A program made the translations under genes and the position numbers. 64,000 nucleotides of DNA, from NCBI GenBank assembly GCA_964036045.1, contig OZ038383.1, forward strand, positions 8,510,430 through 8,574,429. The letters run 5' to 3'. The notes beneath the pieces were generated by a model. That model saw only the letters and a list, made by a program, of their open reading frames with translations. It had not been told where the DNA came from and searched no databases. Origin of the DNA: Eutreptiella sp. 'Long Island Sound 2002'. Lineage: Eukaryota > Euglenozoa > Euglenophyceae > Eutreptiales > Eutreptiaceae. This document shows positions 57,756-64,000 of this stretch, one piece after another (the stretch's first letter is position 1; the number at the start of each line of letters is the position of its first letter).

Positions 57756-58364
57756 GTGGATTTGCTCAGGGGGTTGCCCAAGGGCATTTTTCGTGGGGAG
57801 GAGCGATATGGGGCCCAAGTGGACATGTGCCACTTTGGCCTCGTGGGAAGTGGAAACCCCAACCCCTCTAATTTTAGGGCGACCCACATGGCCGCTGCTA
57901 CCCTCAGGCCTGCCCTCACCCCCTTGGTAGCAGACCTCAATGGGTATTGCACCTCCAATGCTCCACCATGGTTCACATGGTGTAGCATCCAAATTGTTCG
58001 CCCCCAAGGGACGGACACCATGGGCCTCCACTCCCATTTGCGGGATGGGGCGCCCATGGCGCTTATTGTGTGTGTGGGGTCTTTCACGGGGGGTGAGTTT
58101 TGGGTGGAGAGTGGTGGCCTGCTGAATCCCTCCTTGAGGGAAAAAAAGCGGCACACCCGTGTGTGCAAGGGTAGGGCGGTGGAGGGTTGGGCATGCACCG
58201 CCACCCCCCAAGCCCCGGTGTTGTTCAACACCAGGGCACTACACGCTCCATTGTCATGGGAGGGCGAGCGATGGAGCGTGATTTTTTATAGTGCGGGGGG
58301 GGTTCTGCACTGCACGCCTGTGTGGCGGCAGCAGCTGCTGTCCATGGGTTTTAGGGTCCTCTAA
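57756..58364 (+). CDS. TET/JBP-like oxygenase domain, HxH variant
   Basis: A ~200-residue frame starting right after the TGA (57,750-57,752) of the preceding gene and in the same frame. It has no ATG at its start (CTA then GTG), so it is either read through the UGA, spliced, or started internally. The layout is that of a TET/JBP-type double-stranded beta-helix. It runs SIQIVRPQGTDTMGLHSHLR, then MALIVCVGSFTGGEFWVESG, then PVLFNTRALHAPLSWEGERW and SVIFYSAG. Counting from 57,756, His92 begins the metal motif, but the usual H-x-D is H-x-H here (His94). The distal His163 and the Arg172 expected to bind 2-oxoglutarate are present. If active, the family oxidises methylated bases in DNA. The missing Asp makes normal Fe(II) chemistry doubtful; halogenases and some lyases of the wider fold also lack the acid. 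Confidence 0.5.
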   Translation: MDLLRGLPKGIFRGEERYGAQVDMCHFGLVGSGNPNPSNFRATHMAAATLRPALTPLVADLNGYCTSNAPPWFTWCSIQIVRPQGTDTMGLHSHLRDGAPMALIVCVGSFTGGEFWVESGGLLNPSLREKKRHTRVCKGRAVEGWACTATPQAPVLFNTRALHAPLSWEGERWSVIFYSAGGVLHCTPVWRQQLLSMGFRVL

Positions 58365-58580
58365 CCCCTCCAGCTGATTCGATTATTGTTCACTATTTCT
58401 ATTACTGTCTAGCCCGGAACATTTGAGAGGCACCCTATCCAAATCATCCAAAAGACTGTGTGACTGATTTGAATTTGTGATTGTGGCGCCATGTACCCCG
58501 TGCCTGCACATTGTTGACATCTCCAAGGTTTCCTGGGTGCAAAATCAACGTTTGTGAAGGTTTTAGGGTGCCCAACGCTT

Positions 58581-58768
58581 GCTCTAACACCACCAGTTAG
58601 TGCGCACTAACCCCTGCTCTAACTAGTTATCGCGGGGGTTATCGCGCTCTAACTGGGTGCTCTAACTAGTTATTGCGGGGGGTTATCGCGCTCTAACTAG
58701 TTATCGCGGGGGGTTATCGCGGGGGTTATCGCGCGATAACCTAGTTATCGCGGGGGTTATCGCGTGGG
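58581..58768 (+). promoter_or_regulatory. TTATCGCG array 3, upstream of the transposase gene
   Basis: Nine forward TTATCGCG words, one TTATTGCG variant and one full 16-bp palindrome. CTCTAACTAG phrases separate them, as in array 2. A pyrimidine-rich stretch and GCGCCCAG (ending 58,825) follow, so the array may sit in a promoter or in a 5' intron of the transposase gene. Confidence 0.7.
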
Positions 58769-58840
58769 TTATCGCGTGTGTTTTTTGGGCCCTTGCTTCA
58801 AAACCCTCCCTCATTTCGCGCCCAGGTCCTCTTATTCTTC

Positions 58841-60499
58841 ATGGACAATGCTGTCAATGAGGCCCTGCGGGCTCTCAACACAGCCAACCTGCGGCGGTAC
58901 ACCGATCTGCAGTGCCCCAAGGCCCGGCGGCGGCGTTTGAAGGCGGTTCAGCGGCTGGTGCGAGTTCTATTGGGTGACCCAGACGTCGTGTGTGGCACCA
59001 ACACCAAAGGCGAAGTTTGTTTAAGTGGTGGGGCGTGCACTGCCCTGTCTGGCCCACTTGGCGGCCATCTTGCATTAACAGCTCAGGAGCATGAGGCCCT
59101 GAGCATGCTACGCATGGCATGCAGCATGCATCTCTCCCAACGGGCCCTTTTGCGAATGCCCCGCCGTTGCACACAACGGGACCTAAGGACCGTTCGGCAA
59201 CGGATCATGCCCTACTTTCCCCAAACCACCATTGTAAAGTCTACCACAGGCCGCAATAGGGCAGCTGCCCATGTGCCTTTGCAATCAATTGTGCAAAATG
59301 CAATATCTATGGCCCGAGTTATTGGGAAACCCCCCCCTAGTGGCGTTGCCATTATTGTTATTTCAGTTGATGCGACTTCCTTGTGGAAGGCATCCTCTAC
59401 CCGTGCGGATGTATGGGTTAATGTATGGGGGGGGGCAAAATATGCTTCGAAGGTGAAGCTATGGGCCTCATGGTTTTGCATGGATGGCGGGGATGAACAG
59501 GCTTTTTTGAGAAGCCTTGACATCTCCGCCAACCTCAACCAAGAGGTGAGGGATGTGGAAGAGGACGTTGTCCTCTTTCAAAACCAATTTTTGACTTGCA
59601 CTGTCATTTTGACAGGGGATGGGAAGGGGATGCAAGCAATGGGGGGGGCTGGGTCTAAGTGTTGGTTGTGCAAAGACCCCAATGGGATTGTTGAGCAAAT
59701 GGGGGTGGAGTCCACCTCAAGATGGGGGTCATTCTTGAGAAGTGTGACCCCTGATAGGCGGCCGGGGGACTACCAACATGCAGCATGCCGCATCCTAAAC
59801 GGCATTGCAAAGCGCATTGAGACCACCCTCCAGGCCCTCCCCCCTAGTACCCCTGGTAAGGCCCAAGCTCTTGCAGCTTTGCAGGCCTTCAAACAAGCCC
59901 TCAAGGATGAGACCGCAGGCATCCCTCTTAGGGAACGCCTCCCTTCGGCCTCGAGGGCCACAGAAAAAGATTTCGATCTAACCAGCACCAAAGTTTTCCT
60001 AACCTCCCCCCCCTTCCAAAGGCAATTTGTGGAATGCCTCAAAGAGCATGTCCCCACAGTGAGGACCCCTGGGGGACCTATGTTATGGGTTGTTGTGCAT
60101 GTCATGGTGAAATGCATTGAGGGTTTGTATGAGCTTTGGAGGGTGAGGGAGTTGTACACTCTAACCCAAGTGGAACGCCACCGTGCGTTGACCACAAAAT
60201 TTTCAAAAGCGTGGGGAGACTCAGGTTGGTCCCCCACCAGGTGGATCCATTGGTGCTTGGCACATTCCACCTTTTTTGCCGAGAAATGGAGGAACATTTT
60301 TCAGTTTTCCTCCATCCCAACGGAGTATCGGCATGGGCCTTACAAGAGGAGGCTCAAAAATTGTTTTAAGGGTTGGTCTTTGCTGAGGCCAAGTATGTCC
60401 CTCCGCCACATGCACCATTGCATGTCCATGAACGCCCTGGAGCAAGGGCTTTTGGGACTGGAGGCAGCCAAGGCCACAGACATTGATGACTTTGTATGA
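58841..60499 (+). CDS. Candidate DDE transposase of the 7.1-kb element
   Basis: Open from the first ATG at 58,841 to TGA, 552 residues. The frame is open upstream to 58,778 and an AG acceptor lies at 58,825, so a spliced start is possible. An RNase-H-like core is suggested by VISVDATSLWK (Asp near residue 177), TGDGKGMQ (Asp near 260) followed by a CWLCK Cys pair, and TEYRHGPYKRRLKN near the C terminus (Glu near 495). A GDxK motif followed by Cys residues, then a late Glu in a basic helix, is a layout seen in several poorly classified eukaryotic transposases. The N-terminal third is basic with Cys residues and may bind DNA. I cannot assign a superfamily. It is the only transposase candidate within the terminal repeats. 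Confidence 0.55.
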   Translation: MDNAVNEALRALNTANLRRYTDLQCPKARRRRLKAVQRLVRVLLGDPDVVCGTNTKGEVCLSGGACTALSGPLGGHLALTAQEHEALSMLRMACSMHLSQRALLRMPRRCTQRDLRTVRQRIMPYFPQTTIVKSTTGRNRAAAHVPLQSIVQNAISMARVIGKPPPSGVAIIVISVDATSLWKASSTRADVWVNVWGGAKYASKVKLWASWFCMDGGDEQAFLRSLDISANLNQEVRDVEEDVVLFQNQFLTCTVILTGDGKGMQAMGGAGSKCWLCKDPNGIVEQMGVESTSRWGSFLRSVTPDRRPGDYQHAACRILNGIAKRIETTLQALPPSTPGKAQALAALQAFKQALKDETAGIPLRERLPSASRATEKDFDLTSTKVFLTSPPFQRQFVECLKEHVPTVRTPGGPMLWVVVHVMVKCIEGLYELWRVRELYTLTQVERHRALTTKFSKAWGDSGWSPTRWIHWCLAHSTFFAEKWRNIFQFSSIPTEYRHGPYKRRLKNCFKGWSLLRPSMSLRHMHHCMSMNALEQGLLGLEAAKATDIDDFV

Positions 60500-60568
60500 A
60501 AAACGACCACAGATGCTTTGTGCCAAGTGTTTTGTGTTGTTTGTCCTAGGGAGGGAGGGAGGAGGGGT

Positions 60569-60690
60569 GCGCGATAACTACCCGCGATAACTGCGCGATA
60601 ACTGAGTTATCGCGCGATAACTAGCGCGATAACTAGTTAGAGCAAGGTGCTCTAACTGCGTTCTAACTCTGTTCTAACTGTGCTCTAACT
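60569..60690 (-). promoter_or_regulatory. TTATCGCG array 4, inverted (right subterminal)
   Basis: Five CGCGATAAC words (the reverse complement of the motif), one of them inside a GTTATCGCGCGATAAC palindrome, then four CTCTAAC or TTCTAAC phrases. The orientation is opposite to arrays 1-3, so arrays 1 and 4 form a pair of inverted subterminal repeats. Confidence 0.75.
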
Positions 60691-60844
60691 CTTTGACCCC
60701 CCCCCCAAAAACCACCCCCATGATGCGGGTTATGTGGGGAAAGAAAGGGGATGGGGGGTTTTTGAGGGTGCTGAATCCATTTTTTTAGGTGGTTTGCCCC
60801 AAAATTGAGGGTAGGTGGGTGTTCCAGAAATTGCGTTCTAACTA

Positions 60845-60883
60845 GGGGTTCCGCACCACGCCCTAGAACGCTGCATCCCATAC
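60845..60883 (-). repeat. Right terminal inverted repeat of the 7.1-kb element
   Basis: Exact reverse complement of 53,788-53,826. The next base resumes the interrupted exon of the piggyBac-like gene. Confidence 0.95.
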
Positions 60884-61388
60884 CCTCGGCTCGGCGAAGG
60901 AGGAGCACGCGCCCCATGGTGTACCCCTGGGTGCATTGCGCAGGTTTGGCGCTGAGAAGGCCCTGTTGTCTGCGGGTGGAGCTGCGTCGGAAGCAGGCAG
61001 TTACAGTTATCGTTCCATGGGTTCGCGCCGCAGCACTGTGGCCCTCTCCCCAGCAGACATCCTGAATATGCCGGACAAGGAGCTCGTGGACCAGTTTGAT
61101 CGTGCCCTAGGTATGCTTTCCTACATCCACGCCGAGATCTGCGACCGTCGTGAGCTTGACCCCCCAACACAGCGTGGCCGTCACCGCCTTGTGGACAAGG
61201 ACAGCCTGGCGCAGATGGAGAAGGCACGCAAGAAGGCAGAGGACAAGAAGCGGAAGCGCAAGGAAAAGAAGCGGGAAAAGAAGAGGGCCAAAAAGCAGAA
61301 GAAGCGCGCGAAGAAGAAGGGGAAGTACGACACGTCCTCTTCATCGTCCTCCATGACAGCTCGAGCGCTACGAGTTCCTCTTCAGCTG

Positions 61389-61830
61389 GATCCGAGGATC
61401 AACGCAAGGCCGAGGAGCAACGCAAGGCCGAGGATCAACGCAAGGCCGAGGAGCAACGCAAGGCCGAGGAGCAACGCAAGGCCGAGGAGCAACGCAAGGC
61501 CGAGGAGCAACGGAAGGCCGAGGAGCAACGCAAGGCCGAGGAGCAACGCAAGGCCGAGGAGCAACGCAAGGCCGAGGAGCAACGCAAGGCCGAGGAGCAA
61601 GGCAAGGCCGAGGAGCAACGCAAGGCCGAGGAGCAACGCAAGGCCGAGGAGCAACGGAAGGCCGAGGAGCAACGCAAGGCCGAGGAGCAACGCAAGGCCG
61701 AGGAGCAGCGCAAGGCCGAGGCGCAACACAAGGCCGAGGCGGAACGTAAGGCCGAGGCGCAACGCAAGGCCGAGGAGGAACGCAAGGCCGAGGAGGAACG
61801 CAAGGCCAAGGAAGACGCCAAGGCCGAGGA
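61389..61830 (+). repeat. 18-bp coding repeat (AEEQRK)n
   Basis: About 24 units of GCCGAGGAGCAACGCAAG. Unit length is exactly 18 bp throughout, so the frame is kept and encodes a charged single-helix or coiled-coil linker in the piggyBac-like protein. The frame joins the transposase domain downstream without interruption. Upstream it is out of frame with the Lys-rich segment by one base, with the break in the Ser-codon run near 61,350. Confidence 0.85.
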
Positions 61831-61867
61831 CGAGCAATCCACACTTACTTTACTAGGGCCCACACCA

Positions 61868-63274
61868 ATGCCTGCACCTGCGGTTGCCACCCGGGCACGC
61901 AGCTACAACACTGGACCTCTAGCTGGGACTGAGTCTACGCTGCACATCCCCCAGAAGTTCAGCGCAGGGAGCAGCACCCTACCCATGACGTCAACCATGA
62001 GTGAGGTCTTCCTACACTTGCTGGAACCGTTGCTGGTGGCGCAGCACCGCTGCCTGGCCCGCGTGGGGAAGATGTACCTACAGGATAGCCTACTCAAATA
62101 CAATGTGTTCAAGATTGGTTTAGGGATGGCTCGTCTACGCCGTGTTGACGACGTATGGCGGTGGCGGCCGAATGGGGTAGTAGCGGTCCCTCGCCTCAAA
62201 GCCCTCATGCCGCGGTCGGAGTGGTACACGTTGAACCGTGTTCTAAACGTGGACGTCGCCGGGTTGCTGCAGGCATGTAATAGGCAATGGAGTAGTCCAT
62301 GGAAACCCGGGACAGCCGTAACGGGGGACTAGACAATCGTCCCCCATAAAGGAAAGCGTGCGGGCAAACTACGACAGTTTGTCCCACGCAAACCCCATAG
62401 TACGGGGTTAAAATTATATTGCATGTCGGACGCTGGGTTAAAATTATATTGCATGTCGGACGCTGTCCGGCCTTTTATAATGGACATGTATCCTTTTGAG
62501 GGACGCCGAGGTGTTGTTCGCAACGCCACAAACGATTGTGTTGGGAAAAACACACCCACACAAATGGTCCAGCATTGGCAGGCCCTAGCCCCAAGCGAAA
62601 GCATTTTGGTATGCGACTCGTATTTTGGTTCAGCGCACACTGCTGCATATTTGACCAGTGCAGGGCAGCCCTTTGTCCTACTCGCCAAGCGCAATGATCA
62701 TGGGGTAGGTGAATTGGGTGCGAATTTGCGTGAAGGGGAGGAGGAGTGTGCGGTGGCCTGTGACCTCCCGTTTGCCTTGCATTGTTTCAAGAACCCGAAA
62801 GTAGGTGGCAAGGCTGCGCGCGTGGTGCCCATGTATACAAATTGTAGTGTAGACCCAGCGCTTTGGCGGCATCCCGGAGGCCATTGGCTACCTCCGTTGG
62901 TGGGTGCCTACCGTTCTCTAGCGGCCGGCGTAGACCAAGCCAATGCCCTAGCCTTGCATTTTCGGGAGATCCAAAGGCTTCAAACGTGGTCTAGAGCACT
63001 GCGTGCTTTTGTGCTCCGGTACGGAGTAGTGAACACTATTAGCACGTGCAAGGATCTGTGCCTGGTGCCAGAAGAGACTTCCCTTTGGGATTTCCAACGC
63101 ATGTTGCTCGATGATTTTTTTCCGGAGGAACGGTTTGCCAAAAAAGAGGTGCATTGCATCAGGGCGACCGTGAAGCGGGGCGTGTGTGCATATTGTAAAA
63201 CGGGGCGTGTTGCCTGGGTCTGTGCAGCTTGCCGTGTGCCACTACACACCTGGTGTTTTGCACATTACCATTGA
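61868..63274 (+). pseudogene. piggyBac (DDE_Tnp_1_7) transposase domain
   Basis: All three catalytic aspartates can be placed by motif. The first is Asp at 62,327 in TAVTGD, followed by VPHKGKRAGKLRQF. The second is Asp at 62,615 in VCDSYFGSAHTAAYL. The third is Asp at 62,933 in AAGVDQAN. A C-terminal Cys-rich domain (CAYCKTGRVAWVCAAC then HTWCFAHYH) matches the zinc-binding tail that recognises piggyBac ends. The codon after the first Asp is TAG (62,330-62,332) where the family nearly always has Glu, so GAG to TAG is the likely change. A 30-bp unit encoding GLKLYCMSDA is duplicated in frame (62,405-62,434 and 62,435-62,464). It has the full domain length otherwise. Confidence 0.8.
62405..62464 (+). 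repeat. In-frame 30-bp tandem duplication
   Basis: Two identical 30-bp copies back to back add ten residues right after the first catalytic Asp region. Other piggyBac proteins have this segment once. Confidence 0.95.
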
Positions 63275-63384
63275 GTGTAGACCGTCACCGTGACAACTGA
63301 AGTGCAGTGCAACGTTGCTCGTGGGTAAGAAAACAGGGTTCGATGCGTAGAAAACGTACGATACGTGGAAAACGTGTAGAAAAC

Positions 63385-63522
63385 GTGCATCCGGGTTTTG
63401 CATCCACCCGCCTTTTTGCATCCCCCCCCTAGAAAACGTAATGAACGTGGAAAGCAAGGAAAACGTACAAAACGTTGGGAACGTGCATCCGGGTTTTGCA
63501 TCCACACGCCAATATGCATCCA
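63385..63522 (+). repeat. TGCATCC arrays downstream of the piggyBac-like gene
   Basis: Two triplet arrays, at 63,385-63,426 and 63,483-63,522, identical in layout to those in introns 1 and 2. Between and around them lie many AACGT words (GAAAACGT, GGGAACGT, GGCAACGT). They may belong to the 3' UTR, another intron or the right end of the piggyBac element. Confidence 0.75.
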
Positions 63523-64000
63523 CCCCTGTTCCCCCTGTGAAAAGCACACGTTCCCAACAGTGCGTTCCATGCGTTGGCAACGTACGTTCCCAACAGGTTT
63601 TTAGGGGTGGATGCGTAGTGAATGTACGTATTGTAGCCAAAGGAATATACAAAAACAAGGTCCCATTTCTCGCCGCCTCTTGTGCGGCTACTGAAGCCCA
63701 AGGGTCTATACGTGGTTGGTTGGGTCCACCGCGTCAACAAACAAAAGAAGAAATTCGAGTTCACCCACGACCAAGAGTGCGCGCCGCGGGGGGTTGAAAT
63801 CAAGGATGGCAAAGCGGTCAACCAGGCGTTCCCCAATGTTTGTGAATATGGCTTTGGCAATGTGTACCCTTCGTGAACCGGCCGTTTGAATCCGAGATTC
63901 ACGGTACCGTGAATTTCACCTATTTTTGCTGTGTTTTGCTCGTAACTTGGTGCTATCGTGTGCTTTTGTCGTGCTATCTTCGCCCAAAGTAAGATCCAAC
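63523..64000 (+). other. 3' flank, no supported gene
   Basis: A short plus-strand frame at about 63,682-63,876 reads GLYVVGWVHRVNKQKKKFEF and ends in TGA. It may be an exon running into the region or a decayed piece. The window ends without a clear partner. Confidence 0.3.

Larger units (their letters stand above)
53788..60883 (+). mobile_element. 7.1-kb DNA transposon carrying two oxygenase domains
   Basis: Bounded by perfect 39-bp terminal inverted repeats, beginning (G)TATGGGATGCAGCG and ending in its reverse complement. All genes are on the plus strand: a two-exon oxygenase/coiled-coil gene (54,178-57,752), an adjoining in-frame TET/JBP-like ORF (57,756-58,364) and a candidate DDE transposase (58,841-60,499). 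Four arrays of TTATCGCG motifs lie before, between and after the genes. The array near the left end points forward and the one near the right end points backward, as subterminal repeats do. No clean target-site duplication is visible; CCTAG on the left and CCTCG on the right may be a decayed one. Oxygenases of the TET/JBP class are known passengers of the Kyakuja-Dileera-Zisupton (KDZ) transposons of fungi. I could not match this transposase to KDZ, so I leave the superfamily open. Confidence 0.85.
52328..63274 (+). pseudogene. piggyBac-like transposase gene split by a 7.1-kb element
   Basis: Exon 1: 52,328-52,447 (ATG, 40 codons). Exon 2: 52,685-53,546, with a long Asp/Glu tract. Exon 3 starts at 53,719 (VLFLGKIASCPTCASAQG) and is cut at 53,788 by the inserted element. 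It resumes at about 60,884 (LGSAKEEHAPHGVPLGALRR). Exon phases agree (0/0, then 1/2), and deleting 7,095 bp rejoins exon 3 in frame. Downstream come a Lys/Arg-rich helix, a Ser tract with a frameshift near 61,350, ~24 AEEQRK hexapeptides and the transposase domain (61,868-63,274). piggyBac transposases cut and paste DNA at TTAA. The long N-terminal extension is unusual for the family. Linking the N-terminal exons to the transposase domain is my inference from phase and continuity. With an insertion, a frameshift and an in-frame stop, this copy should be dead. Confidence 0.65.

Noticed and set aside
53779-60890. A specific target-site duplication for the 7.1-kb element
   Set aside because: CCT occurs on both sides but in positions that do not leave the host frame intact; CCTAG and CCTCG are only similar. 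I could not call a length.
61368-61890. Frames reading PRSNARPRSNARP or LLGLALLLGLA through the 18-bp repeat
   Set aside because: Only the AEEQRK frame joins a recognisable domain downstream; the others are shadows of the same repeat.

Overview
This window looks like nuclear DNA of a transposon-rich eukaryote, most likely a microalga or another protist. The reasons are GT-AG introns with matching reading phases, long unspliced transposon ORFs, three or more classes of transposable element, and abundant micro- and minisatellites. I see no operons, rRNA genes, credible intact tRNA or CRISPR array. The species cannot be fixed from the sequence.

Layout. 1-5.0 kb: two direct copies of a ~1.4-kb repeat bounded by CACCTCGCAGAG inverted repeats, each holding four ~195-bp tandem units. 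5.85-17.62 kb: three head-to-tail elements separated by four (CCATA)n arrays. The third is a 5'-truncated non-LTR retrotransposon (endonuclease, reverse transcriptase, RNase H) with stops and frameshifts. The first two look like non-autonomous relatives sharing its 3' end. 17.6-32.7 kb: lower-GC DNA with fragments of a minus-strand, multi-exon gene with a C2-like segment, a small zinc-finger-like ORF and a 590-bp MITE-like element.

32.7-49.0 kb: a minus-strand major-facilitator gene resembling the SLC37 sugar-phosphate exchangers. At least eleven exons can be placed, and most junction phases agree. Its introns hold minisatellites and a separate small Lys-rich gene surrounded by five near-identical palindromes.

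52.3-63.3 kb: a piggyBac-like transposase gene, now broken. A 7.1-kb DNA element (53,788-60,883) with perfect 39-bp terminal inverted repeats lies inside one of its exons. That element is the most interesting object here. It carries arrays of TTATCGCG motifs, a two-exon gene with a 2-oxoglutarate/Fe(II) oxygenase domain, a second oxygenase-like ORF resembling TET/JBP proteins, and a candidate DDE transposase. The likely order of events is piggyBac-like gene first, 7.1-kb element later. The remaining lesions in the host gene (a frameshift, an in-frame TAG beside a catalytic Asp, a 30-bp duplication) cannot be ordered from this sequence.
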